Assembly (NCBI GenBank): GCA_002292285.1
Contig: DBBP01000019.1
Span: 27,620 to 91,619, forward strand
DNA: 64,000 nt
Direction: 5' to 3'
From: Proteobacteria bacterium UBA981
GTDB lineage: Bacteria; Pseudomonadota; Gammaproteobacteria; Ga0077536
Shown: piece after piece, positions 44,098 through 52,573 of the stretch
Numbering within the stretch: position 1 is the first letter of the stretch
Layout of the letters: the number at the start of each line of letters is the position of its first letter
Notes under the pieces: generated by a model
What the model saw: only the letters and a program-made list of their open reading frames with translations
Database searches by the model: none
What the model was told of the DNA's origin: nothing
Made by a program: the position numbers and the translations under genes

Positions 44098-45775
44098 GGG
44101 CACAGAGTGTGTAAAAACATCGACCTCGCCCGTGATTTCGGCGGTGGCAACCGAATGACGCCAGCCAGCTATGTCGAGTCCTTGAACTCGGGTTTCGGAT
44201 TACCGGTGGCCGCTTGACCTTCTTTATGCGCCTATTGCGGTAGGGCGTGCCACGAAGCGAAAAAACGCAGCGATAAAAAGCGCGTAGAGCGCCCGTTGCA
44301 GCCCCTCAACACCCAAGATGTTGATGACGCGCTTAAGGTTGTAAGCAAGTACGTTCAAACTCATCTCCGTGCCCGTGTTGTGCAACCCTTTCGTGAGAAA
44401 GTGCTCTGCACCCATCCATCGTTTCAGTGTGCCAAACGGATGTTCAACGGTGTCGCGCCGCAATCGCATCATGTCCGGACGACGATCAAGGCGGTCGCGC
44501 ATCGCCTCAAGAACATCTTCGCGTTCCCAGCGACTGACGCGGCGTTCCTTCCCCGTCGTGCACTTTGGTTTCAGTCCACATTGACCACAATTCGATGTCC
44601 AGTAGCGAGTGATTTGTTTGCCATACTCTTCACGAGTCGAGCGCCGCTTTAATCGTTCACCTGCCGGGCATTGATATTCGTCGTCTTCGACGATGTATCG
44701 GAAGTCTGCTTTGTCGTAGAGCCCCTTGGCTTTGTTATTCGATGTGCCCGTATGAGGGACATACGCGGTGATACCTGCTTCGCTACAGGCCAACACTTGT
44801 TCGCCTTTGAAGTAACCCCGGTCGGCGACTGCGTCGAGTGTGTCTATGCCCATCGCCTCTCGCGCTGCAATGGCCATCGGCGAAAGTTGGTTGTGGTCGT
44901 TGAATTGGTTCGTGACTTCATGCGCGACAATCAAGTGATTGTCAGGCTCTACCGCCGTTTGCACGTTGTAACCGACGATCCCGGTGCCGCGAGTCCTTAG
45001 CGAGCGGGCATCCGGATCTGTCAGCGATATCTGTTTGTCTTCACGCTTGTCGAGTTCGGGCTCCAAGGCATTGAGGTCTGCCAGCGCTTCTTTCAACGAC
45101 GCAATCTTCTCCTGCAGCATTGGCGTTTGGATCGCCACGACGTCATCGGACTTCTGATCCATCTTGTCCAAACGATATAAGTACCGATCGATGCTGCGCT
45201 CAAGCTCTTCGCGCCGACGTTTGAGTTTCCCTGGTGTGACGTTGCGGTCTCGGTTGTTAACCCCTTTGAACTTGCTGCCATCGATGACGACCGTCGACTG
45301 GCTGAGCAGGTTGAGCTTGCGACAAACGATGACGAACTGTTTGCAGACTTCGCGGATACCACGGCCGTTGTCCTTGCGAAAGTTGGCGATGGTTTTAAAG
45401 TCAGGCGTCAATCGTTCGGTCAGCCACATCAACTCAACATTGCGCTGGCTCTCGCGTTCCAACCGTCGACTTGAATGCACGCGATTGAGGTAACCGTAGA
45501 CGTAAAGTTTGAGCATCATCGAGGGGTGATATGCGGGTCGACCGGTGACTCGCGGGACCATGCCTGCAAACCCAAGCCTCTCTAAATCAAGCGCATCAAT
45601 AAACGCTTCGACGACTCGGACGGGATTATCTTCGCTGACGTAATCGTCCAGACACCCGGGCAGTAAGCTCATCTGAGAGCGCGTTTCGCCCTGAACAAAT
45701 CGCTTCATGAGAAGACACTCTGCGGAGATGTCCAATTATACTTTTTGGGATCGCGTTTTTACACACTCTGGGCAC
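44098..45775. mobile_element. IS1182-family insertion sequence with target repeats
   Basis: Inverted ends CAGAGTGTGTAAAAAC (44103-44118) and GTTTTTACACACTCTG (45755-45770) are perfect over 16 bp and enclose one transposase gene. The direct repeat GGGCAC occurs at 44098-44103 and 45770-45775, overlapping the last base of the ends; it is probably the target duplication. The element itself is about 1.67 kb and looks complete. Its terminal repeats are close to those of the 141-bp element at 40187. Confidence 0.88.
44224..45708 (-). CDS. IS1182-family transposase
   Basis: About 494 residues. The N-terminal part is MKRFVQGETRSQMSLLPGCL with RLERESQRNVELMWLTERLT, FKTIANFRKDNGRGI and STVVIDGSKFKGVNNRDRNV, where the DGSKF Asp belongs to the DDE active site. 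The RNase-H-like core continues with NVQTAVEPDNHLIVAHEVTN and DAVADRGYFKGEQ (second Asp). The final Glu is in RDTVEHPFGTLKRWMGA, typical of IS1182/IS4-like enzymes. A cysteine group near residue 385 (CGQCGLKPKC) is also typical. The start at 45708 is an ATG; an in-frame ATG at 45735 is a possible alternative. The gene looks intact and may be active. Confidence 0.92.
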   Translation of the reverse strand: MKRFVQGETRSQMSLLPGCLDDYVSEDNPVRVVEAFIDALDLERLGFAGMVPRVTGRPAYHPSMMLKLYVYGYLNRVHSSRRLERESQRNVELMWLTERLTPDFKTIANFRKDNGRGIREVCKQFVIVCRKLNLLSQSTVVIDGSKFKGVNNRDRNVTPGKLKRRREELERSIDRYLYRLDKMDQKSDDVVAIQTPMLQEKIASLKEALADLNALEPELDKREDKQISLTDPDARSLRTRGTGIVGYNVQTAVEPDNHLIVAHEVTNQFNDHNQLSPMAIAAREAMGIDTLDAVADRGYFKGEQVLACSEAGITAYVPHTGTSNNKAKGLYDKADFRYIVEDDEYQCPAGERLKRRSTREEYGKQITRYWTSNCGQCGLKPKCTTGKERRVSRWEREDVLEAMRDRLDRRPDMMRLRRDTVEHPFGTLKRWMGAEHFLTKGLHNTGTEMSLNVLAYNLKRVINILGVEGLQRALYALFIAAFFRFVARPTAIGA

Positions 45776-45816
45776 AAAGCGGACGTAGCTGATCAGTATT
45801 GGCGAACGTCTGCTTT
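45776..45816. repeat. Imperfect palindrome at the insertion site
   Basis: AAAGCGGACGT (45776-45786) and ACGTCTGCTTT (45806-45816) are reverse complements at ten of eleven positions, around 19 nt. The IS sits at the edge of this REP-like unit. Similar AAAGCGGACG cores appear at about 42615 and 60984, so it may belong to a dispersed repeat. Confidence 0.4.
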
Positions 45817-45871
45817 ACGGAACATCTGACATCGTTTGCGTGATCAGGTACCGACTACTACACTTAAAGCA

Positions 45872-46888
45872 TCACACGATGCCGAGTCTGAGCAATGATT
45901 GTCCGCCCGCGGCAATCGCCTCATCCGGGTTGCGCGGTTGCCAGCCGAGCAGCTCGCGCGTACGCGAGGTGTCGATTTCGCGGCGCACGCCAAGCTCCGG
46001 CACATAGCGCTGCAGGTCTCGAGCGAGCAAAGCAACCAGCTTCAGTATCGGATTCGGCATATGCCAGCGCGGCAGTTTGCCGGCATGGCTCGGGCAGCTG
46101 ATGCGTAATTGCTCCACCACTTCACGTAACCAGCGGAACCCTGCGCTGCACATAAGGCGTTCACCATCGGCTGCTGAAGATTCGAAGGCGAGGCGATGCA
46201 GGCTGGCGACGTCACGCACATCGACCATCTCAAATCCCAGATTTGGCGTTAGCGGTAGTCCGCCGCTGAGCAAGGTATGGAGTAATTTCAGACTGGCACC
46301 GTAGTCCGTTTGCAGGGCTGGTCCGAGCACGATGGCGGGGTTGACGATTGCGAGCACAGGGCGCATCGGCTTATCAACGTATTCCCAGGCCGCGCGTTCG
46401 GCGAGCGTTTTGCTTCGGCTGTACGGCGACTGCTCCGTGCTGTCGCCATCGCTCCAATCGCTCGGACCGTAAACGCGCGAACCCTGGCCCCGCGGACCCC
46501 ACACGGCCGCGGTCGATGAGGTCATGACGACCTTCGCGACGCCGGCCGCGGTAGCTGCGCGCAGCATATTCAACGTCCCGGAACGGGCAGTTTCGATGAT
46601 CTCGGTCGCATCGCGTGGCTGCATGATGGGTACCGGCGAGGCGATATGGAAGACGCCCTCACAACCCCGCATGGCATCCGTCCACGAAGTGGCATTGGTT
46701 AGCTGCACCTCTACAAAGTTAATGTGGCGGGCGCGGTCATCGTATTTGGAAAGCGCGCAAACGAGGGATTTCGCACGGCATATATCGCGCAAGCTGCCGC
46801 GTACCGCGTAGCCATGCGCGAGCAGTTCGAGGATCGTGTGTGAAGCGATGAACCCCGATGCGCCGGTGACAAGGATCGTTTGTGGCAT
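45872..46888 (-). CDS. Extended SDR, dihydroflavonol-reductase-like
   Basis: A 338-residue NAD(P)-dependent epimerase/dehydratase-type protein. The N-terminus TILVTGASGFIASHTILELL has the GxxGxxA-like cofactor loop, and GCEGVFHIASPVPI follows. The catalytic Ser is in VVMTSSTAAVW and the YxxxK in PYSRSKTLAERAAWEYVDKP. Members of this group reduce flavonoid-like ketones or act on sterols, and no substrate can be assigned here. The start is the ATG at 46888. It is divergent from the monooxygenase gene at 47101, so both may act on related carbonyl compounds. Confidence 0.88.
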   Translation of the reverse strand: MPQTILVTGASGFIASHTILELLAHGYAVRGSLRDICRAKSLVCALSKYDDRARHINFVEVQLTNATSWTDAMRGCEGVFHIASPVPIMQPRDATEIIETARSGTLNMLRAATAAGVAKVVMTSSTAAVWGPRGQGSRVYGPSDWSDGDSTEQSPYSRSKTLAERAAWEYVDKPMRPVLAIVNPAIVLGPALQTDYGASLKLLHTLLSGGLPLTPNLGFEMVDVRDVASLHRLAFESSAADGERLMCSAGFRWLREVVEQLRISCPSHAGKLPRWHMPNPILKLVALLARDLQRYVPELGVRREIDTSRTRELLGWQPRNPDEAIAAGGQSLLRLGIV

Positions 46889-47100
46889 CGGCGGGCCCTT
46901 CTCCGACTGTTCGCCGGTCGATCGCGGCAGGCCAGCTTAGCTGAAATGTCACCTGTCGCCGAATTACCTATTTTCACCGTCCAGCTTGGCGTTTAGACAG
47001 CCCCAGCCGGAGTTGGTTGGGACGGATCCCACTTTCTCTCTGCGCCTAAGACAATTATGCTAGGCGGCTGATTTCGGACTTTTCAGAGATTTAAATAACG

Positions 47101-48711
47101 ATGAATAACGCTGGGAATACCGCTGGATATGACATCGACGCGGTAGTCGTCGGTGCTGGTTTCGCCGGCATGGCGATGGTTCGCAAGTTGCGAGAGCTTG
47201 ATTTTACGGTGCGCTGTTTTGAGCACGGCAGTGATGTCGGGGGCACCTGGTACTGGAATCGCTATCCGGGCGCGCGCTGTGACGCCCCGAGCATGCAGTA
47301 TTCCTATCAATTTTCCGAAGAGTTGCAGCAGGATTGGCACTGGACGGAAATCTACGCCGCTCAGCCCGAGATTCTGTCCTACGCGCAGCACGTTGCAGAC
47401 CGCTTCTCCATTCGCGATCACATCACATTCAATACGTCGATTACCCAAGCCCATTACGATGAGAAAACCGCCTGTTGGGAGGTCGAGACCGACGCCGGTG
47501 AATCGCTCCGGGCACGCTTTTGCATTATGGCAACGGGGAATCTCTCCTCCCGGCTGAAACCGAACTTCGAAGGTCTCGATGACTTTGCCGGCAGCTGGTA
47601 CCAAACTTCCAACTGGCCGCACGAGCAAGTTGATTTCACCGGCAAGCGTGTTGGCGTGGTCGGCACCGGCTCGACCGGTATCCAGGCGATCCCTGTTATC
47701 GCCGAACAAGCCAAGCAATTGAGCGTATTTCAGCGCACGCCGCAGTTTTCCGTGCCAGCTAACAACGCGCCACAGGATTTGGAATACGAAGCGAACATCA
47801 AAGCCGACTACGCTAACTTCAGGGCGCAGAATTACACCAAGCCACTCGCGATGGCCATTGATGTGAAGCGCAACCCGCTTAAGACTTTCGACGTCGACGA
47901 ACACGAGCGCCGTGAACGCTTTGAGGCATCCTGGAATCAGGGCGGGATTGCGATGCAGTTTACGTTTCGCGATTCGGCGACAACGATGGAAGGCAACGAG
48001 GCACTGTCCGATTATCTGCGCGACAAAATCGGTGAAATCGTCGCAGATCCGGCGACCGCAGAGTTGCTCAAGCCGAAACATATTTTCGGCTGCAAACGAC
48101 CGTGTATCGATACTGACTACTTCGCAACCTATAATCGCGACAACGTCACGTTGGTTGATTGCAGTGCGGGAATCGAGCGCATTACGGCGTCCGGGATCCA
48201 GGTAGATGGGGTTGAGCACGAACTCGACATCATCGTGTTCGCGACCGGTTTCGACGCCATCACCGGCACGCTCAACAACATCGATATTCGTGGTCGTCGT
48301 GGCCTCGCCTTGAAAGACAAATGGGCCGACGGTCCGCGCGCGTATCTGGGTTTGCAGTCGGCGGGGTTCCCTAATTTGTTCACCATTTCAGGGCCAGGTA
48401 GCCCGTCGGTGTTGACGAACATGGTGCCGACCATTGAGCAGCATGTGAACTGGATTGGCGATTGTTTGGCGCACTTGCGTGATGCCGCTCTGGCTACCAT
48501 CGAAGCGCGTCAGGACGCTGAGGATCCATGGGTTGAGCGCGTTCAGGCGCTTGCCGACAGCACCTTATGGGGCGCCTGTGACAACTGGTATACCGGCGGC
48601 AATGTCGCGGGCAAAGCGCGCGTGTTTCCGATCTACGTCGACTGGGTCAGCTACCGCGAGAAGTGCGAGGAAGTCGTCGCCAACGGCTACGAAGGTTTCG
48701 CGCTCGGCTAA
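47101..48711 (+). CDS. Baeyer-Villiger-type flavin monooxygenase
   Basis: A 536-residue FAD/NADPH monooxygenase. The FAD loop is VVVGAGFAGMAMVRKL (18-23 GAGFAG), with VGGTWYWNRYPGARCD after it and the NADPH loop VGVVGTGSTGIQAI (188-193). The Baeyer-Villiger fingerprint FxGxxxHxxxW is present as FAGSWYQTSNW (162-172), but the His is replaced by Gln168. Such proteins insert oxygen beside a ketone carbonyl, forming an ester or lactone. The substitution may change activity, although related enzymes with this variant exist. A strong hairpin follows the stop codon. Confidence 0.88.
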   Translation: MNNAGNTAGYDIDAVVVGAGFAGMAMVRKLRELDFTVRCFEHGSDVGGTWYWNRYPGARCDAPSMQYSYQFSEELQQDWHWTEIYAAQPEILSYAQHVADRFSIRDHITFNTSITQAHYDEKTACWEVETDAGESLRARFCIMATGNLSSRLKPNFEGLDDFAGSWYQTSNWPHEQVDFTGKRVGVVGTGSTGIQAIPVIAEQAKQLSVFQRTPQFSVPANNAPQDLEYEANIKADYANFRAQNYTKPLAMAIDVKRNPLKTFDVDEHERRERFEASWNQGGIAMQFTFRDSATTMEGNEALSDYLRDKIGEIVADPATAELLKPKHIFGCKRPCIDTDYFATYNRDNVTLVDCSAGIERITASGIQVDGVEHELDIIVFATGFDAITGTLNNIDIRGRRGLALKDKWADGPRAYLGLQSAGFPNLFTISGPGSPSVLTNMVPTIEQHVNWIGDCLAHLRDAALATIEARQDAEDPWVERVQALADSTLWGACDNWYTGGNVAGKARVFPIYVDWVSYREKCEEVVANGYEGFALG

Positions 48712-48723
48712 ACGGACAACGGC

Positions 48724-48750
48724 TGTCGGCAGTGGGGCCGACTGCCGGCA
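48724..48750 (+). terminator. Strong hairpin after the monooxygenase gene
   Basis: TGTCGGCAGT and ACTGCCGGCA pair over ten bp (one G-T pair) around a 7-nt loop, 12 nt after the stop. There is no T-tract behind it, so it may be a Rho-linked or stability hairpin rather than a classic intrinsic terminator. Confidence 0.4.
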
Positions 48751-48859
48751 ATCGATGAATCCATGTGTACCGCGATTGCGTACTGCGCAGTCCCGATGAG
48801 TTCGCGCCTGCTGCGACTATGATGGCGCGGCGATAAACCCATAACCCGAAGGCAACGTC

Positions 48860-50098
48860 ATGCTCGAGCGTCTCCGAACGCCCATCGTCGTTATCGCGGC
48901 CGGTTGCCTGATCGCGATGTTTGGCTTCGGTGCGCGCTCTGTTGGTGGTTTGTTTCTGGAACCGATGACCGTGGCGCACGGCTGGACGCGCGAGACATTC
49001 GCACTGGCGATGGGATGGCAGAATCTGCTGTGGGGCCTCGGAGTCCCGATCGCCGGGGCGATTTCAGATCGCAAGGGCGCTGTCGGCGTGATGAGCATTG
49101 GTGCGCTCATCTACGCTGGCGGTCTGATTGGCATGGCTAACGCAAGCAGTGCCAGTGGTCTGTACCTGACAGCCGGTGTGATCACCGGCGTTGGCGTCGC
49201 ATTCACGTCATTTTCGCTAGCTCTGGCAGCGATGGCGGGCGTCGTCGGCCCGGAGCGGCGCGCTTTTGCGCTCGGGCTTGGCACTGCGGCTGGCTCTTTT
49301 GGTCAAGTCGTTTATTCGCCCATCACGCAAGGGTTTATCCACCATTACGGTTGGCACACGACCCTCTATCTTGTTGCCGCCAGTGTGTTGGTCATCATCC
49401 CACTGGCTTTGCTGTTGCCAAGCAAATCGCCGGCTGGCGGCACATCAACGAAACCAGAGCCAGACCAGCAAAGCCTTGGCGCTGCGCTGCGTGAGGCGGG
49501 TCAGCATCGTGGTTTCAAATTGTTGACCATGGGATTTTTCGTCTGTGGATTTCATGTTGCTTTTATTGTTGTGCACTTTCCTTCCTATGTGCGCGACCTC
49601 GGTCTTGCCGCTGAGGTTGGCGCGTGGTCGATTGCACTACTTGGATTGTTCAACATCGTCGGCGCAGTGTTGTCCGGCATAGCTGGCCAGCGCTGGCGCA
49701 TGCGCAATGGACTATGTGTGATTTATGCCGCTCGCGCGCTCCTGATTGGCGCATTGATGTTCGCACCAGTCAGCGCCATGACGATCTATTTATTCGCCGC
49801 GGCAATGGGGTTGTTGTGGCTTTCGACAGTGCCATTGACGACCGGCATCGTCGCGCGAATCTTTGGCATGCGTTACCTGGCGACGTTGTTTGGCATCGTC
49901 TTTCTCGGTCACCAGCTGGGTAGTTTTCTCGGCGTGTGGCTGGGCGGTCGTATTTATGACGTGACCGGCAGCTACGACATGATGTGGTGGCTCGGTGCCG
50001 GTCTGAGCGTGTTGGCAACGTTCATTCACTGGCCAATTGATGAGCGGCCCTTGTTACGTACGCCTGCACCTCTGCACAGTGCCGCTAGCCAGGCTTGA
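48860..50098 (+). CDS. Major facilitator superfamily transporter
   Basis: A 412-residue inner-membrane protein with about 12 helices in two halves, a cytosolic linker around residues 190-215 (PSKSPAGGTSTKPEPDQQSL) and the between-helix motif GAISDRKGAVGVMSIGALIY (GxxxDRxG) typical of the MFS. The N-terminus GARSVGGLFLEPMTVAHGWT resembles the monocarboxylate/oxalate-formate antiporter-like group. It lies after a Baeyer-Villiger enzyme and overlaps the convergent luciferase-like gene by 14 nt. Uptake of an organic acid is a reasonable guess. Confidence 0.9.
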   Translation: MLERLRTPIVVIAAGCLIAMFGFGARSVGGLFLEPMTVAHGWTRETFALAMGWQNLLWGLGVPIAGAISDRKGAVGVMSIGALIYAGGLIGMANASSASGLYLTAGVITGVGVAFTSFSLALAAMAGVVGPERRAFALGLGTAAGSFGQVVYSPITQGFIHHYGWHTTLYLVAASVLVIIPLALLLPSKSPAGGTSTKPEPDQQSLGAALREAGQHRGFKLLTMGFFVCGFHVAFIVVHFPSYVRDLGLAAEVGAWSIALLGLFNIVGAVLSGIAGQRWRMRNGLCVIYAARALLIGALMFAPVSAMTIYLFAAAMGLLWLSTVPLTTGIVARIFGMRYLATLFGIVFLGHQLGSFLGVWLGGRIYDVTGSYDMMWWLGAGLSVLATFIHWPIDERPLLRTPAPLHSAASQA

Positions 50099-50993
50099 GC
50101 ATCTCAAACGTTTCCCACTGCGGCGCGGACTGGAAGTTATAACCGCCGATCGCGTTGTCGTAAGAATTGTTCTCGCTTTTGATGGTGTTGATGATGACCT
50201 GGGTCGCGCCGGCATCGAAATGTTGCTGAATGCGATCGCGGATTTGCTCTTCCGTGCCCCAGGCGACCAGCGCGTCAATCAGGCGATCACTGCCGCCGTT
50301 TTCTAAATCAGCCGTGGTATAGCCGACCCGTAACCAGTTGCGATAATGATTCGGCGTGACGAAATAAAACTCCATCGCTTTGCGCGCCGCGGCCCGTGCC
50401 TTTTCGGCATCAGTCGTTAGACACACATGTTGCGCGGTACAGATCCATTTGTCCGGGCCGACTAGCTCGCGCGCCCAGTGGGTGTGCTCGGGCGGCGAAT
50501 TGAACGGATGCACGCCGTCAGTTCGTTCGGCCGCCAGTTCCATCATTTTCGGACCGAGCGCGCCGAGCACCAGCGGCGGGTTTTTGCCATGCAGATACTG
50601 ACGGGCGTCGTCCATCTGGTCGAGGTAGGTCCGCATGGTCTCCAACGGCTTGCGGTAAACGTGTCCGCGCATGTCCTGGACAAGCGATTTGTGCGATACG
50701 CCAAGGCCGGTAATAAAGCGTCCGGGGTAGAACTCTTCAAGACCCTGAGAGGCTTGTAGCGTGGCCATGGCGTCGCGCCCGTAAGTGTTGGCGATGCCAC
50801 TCGCAATCGCTATCGACTGCGTCTGGCTGAGCAAATAGGCGCCCACCGTGAAACTCTCGTAGACCATTGCTTCGGGGTACCAGATAGCGTCGTACCCAAG
50901 ACTCTCAAAGCGCTGTGCGAACTCGGCGAGTTCGGCAGCGGAGAAGTTATCCGGGTAGAGAAATACACCCAGGCTTTTTTCTTTCATCTTCAT
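50085..50993 (-). CDS. Luciferase-like (LLM class) oxidoreductase
   Basis: A 302-residue bacterial-luciferase-superfamily protein. Features are GYDAIWYPEAMVYESFTVGA, QSIAIASGIANTYGRDAMAT, GRFITGLGVSHKSLVQDMRG and LVLGALGPKMMELAAERTDG. The ANTYGRDAM and GVSHK parts match the TIGR03620-like probable-F420 group. The ATG at 50993 begins MKMKEKS; a second Met two codons later is possible. It is upstream-adjacent to nothing on its strand for 160 nt, so it probably has its own promoter. Substrate and cofactor unknown. Confidence 0.87.
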   Translation of the reverse strand: MKMKEKSLGVFLYPDNFSAAELAEFAQRFESLGYDAIWYPEAMVYESFTVGAYLLSQTQSIAIASGIANTYGRDAMATLQASQGLEEFYPGRFITGLGVSHKSLVQDMRGHVYRKPLETMRTYLDQMDDARQYLHGKNPPLVLGALGPKMMELAAERTDGVHPFNSPPEHTHWARELVGPDKWICTAQHVCLTTDAEKARAAARKAMEFYFVTPNHYRNWLRVGYTTADLENGGSDRLIDALVAWGTEEQIRDRIQQHFDAGATQVIINTIKSENNSYDNAIGGYNFQSAPQWETFEMLKPG

Positions 50994-51156
50994 CGAGCGA
51001 TCACTCCCGAACTGAGACTCAGGGTCAAGTTTAGTCAGAACACTTCGGCTTGCCTGACGTCATGCCTATGCGCACCTCGGTCCGACGGATCGCACGCTCT
51101 ACCAGCCGCTATTCGAGTGCGGTTGAGTGCCAGGTGTCGAAGCGACAGACGGCGCC

Positions 51157-52317
51157 CTAAAATACACCGTCGAATTTCATTTTTGCGATCGTTTCGGCAT
51201 CGCGACCGAGTTCGCCAAGCACTTGTTCAGTGTGTTCTCCTACGGCAGCGAAGGTGAATTTGGCTTCCCCGGGTTCGAGTAGAAATTTCATCGGAATGCC
51301 GACGTGTTCCCAGCCGCGGTCATCTTCGACAATCATCTTGCGATGGCGTAACTGCACGTTATCTGCAGCTTCGCGCAAGTTGTTCACCGGTGCAAAAGCG
51401 GCATTCACACCCTCAAAGAATTCGACCCATTCGGCTTGCGGACGCGTAAGAAAAGTCTCCCGCAGAAAATCCTTGACGGGATTTTGATGTGGGCCAGGCG
51501 GCGGACGACACAGTGCAAGCAAATCAGGTCGCCCGAGCTTGTCGAGGATCGCCTCGGCGAAATGAATTTCCGATCCACCCAGTACCACGTGGCGGGCGTC
51601 GCTGGTCTCATAAATTTCATACATGGCGTAACCACCAAGCGCACGCTCGTGATCCAAATCGGGTGCACGTTTTTCGGCGAATGTCGTACTGAGGTTGTTG
51701 GGGACGGCCGCGAACAGACTGTCGGCCATGGCCACATCGATATAGTCGCCCGCACCAGTATCCTTGCGTCTTAGCAGCGCCATCAAAACCGCGCTTAAGG
51801 TCATCATCGATGAAACCATGTCGGCGCCGGCCATACCGGGAATCGCGGGCTTGCCATCTGCGCCGCGCGTTATCGACAGCACGCCGGTGATGGCTTCAGT
51901 CGCCAAATCGTGCGCAGGTTTGGTGACGTACGGACCGTCTTGCCCCCAAGCTGACATCGAAACGTAGACGATGCCAGGATTGCGCGCTTTCACAGCTTCG
52001 TAGCCGAGCCCCAGGCGCTTGGTGACGCCGGGGCGAAACGCTTCTACAAACACGTCGCAGGATGCCGCCAAATCGAGTGCTGCGGCGAGCCCCTCAGGTT
52101 TTTTCAGATTGAGTTGAATACTGCGCTTATTACGATTCGTGTTGGCAAAATAGACGGTGACGCCGTCGCGCTTCTCGCCAATCTCCCGGTTCGGCTCACC
52201 ACCATTCACCGGTTCGAGCTTGATCACTTCCGCGCCATGATCGGCCATCATCTGCGTCATATAGGGGCCAGGTAGAAACAGCGATAGGTCGAGGATGCGG
52301 ATACCGTCAAGTTTCAT
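51157..52317 (-). CDS. CaiB/BaiF family CoA-transferase
   Basis: A 386-residue class III CoA-transferase. Motifs: IRILDLSLFLPGPYMTQMMA, AEVIKLEPVNGGEPNREIG, NRNKRSIQLNLKKPEGLAAA, YVSMSAWGQDGPYVTKPAHD and DYIDVAMADSLFA, with the catalytic Asp199. It transfers CoA to an organic acid. It sits between a luciferase-like gene and the HAPMO-like monooxygenase gene, all leftward. A tandem repeat separates it from the monooxygenase stop codon. It probably activates the acid made by the oxidative enzymes. Confidence 0.9.
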   Translation of the reverse strand: MKLDGIRILDLSLFLPGPYMTQMMADHGAEVIKLEPVNGGEPNREIGEKRDGVTVYFANTNRNKRSIQLNLKKPEGLAAALDLAASCDVFVEAFRPGVTKRLGLGYEAVKARNPGIVYVSMSAWGQDGPYVTKPAHDLATEAITGVLSITRGADGKPAIPGMAGADMVSSMMTLSAVLMALLRRKDTGAGDYIDVAMADSLFAAVPNNLSTTFAEKRAPDLDHERALGGYAMYEIYETSDARHVVLGGSEIHFAEAILDKLGRPDLLALCRPPPGPHQNPVKDFLRETFLTRPQAEWVEFFEGVNAAFAPVNNLREAADNVQLRHRKMIVEDDRGWEHVGIPMKFLLEPGEAKFTFAAVGEHTEQVLGELGRDAETIAKMKFDGVF

Positions 52318-52328
52318 TCAATCTCTCA

Positions 52329-52469
52329 CAATGTGTTGAAAAGCTACTGCGGACGCCATCTACGGCGTTGCGCGCTCGCCTGCGGTGTTCATTTATCAAT
52401 ATAAACTCCACTCCTCGGCTCGTGCGCGCCTTGTAGCTGGTGTTCCTCGCTACGCTTTTGAACACATTG
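52329..52469. mobile_element. 141-bp MITE-like element, copy 2
   Basis: Ends CAATGTGTTGAAAAGC (52329) and GCTTTTGAACACATTG (to 52469) are inverted repeats with one mismatch. The length equals that of the 40187 element exactly, and its reverse complement shares the GTAGCGAGGA, GCTACAAGG, ACGCCGTA and GCAGTAG blocks. It lies between the CoA-transferase start and the HAPMO-like gene end. Confidence 0.72.
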
Positions 52470-52470
52470 A

Positions 52471-52570
52471 GTGTGTGTTGAAAAGCTACTGCGGACATCA
52501 TCTACAGCGTTGCGCGCTCGCCTGTGGTGTTCATTCATCAATATAAACTCCACTCCTCAGCTCGTGCGCG
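52471..52570. repeat. Truncated tandem copy of the 141-bp element
   Basis: The first 100 bp repeat the sequence at 52329-52428 with a 142-bp period and about nine differences, mostly C-to-T or G-to-A. The homology stops a few bases before the stop codon of the monooxygenase gene, so the right end is missing. Confidence 0.7.
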
Positions 52571-52573
52571 AAG

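Noticed and set aside
47083..48219. 378-codon open frame opposite the Baeyer-Villiger monooxygenase
   Set aside because: Antisense to FAD and NADPH motifs that define the real gene; no recognisable domain.
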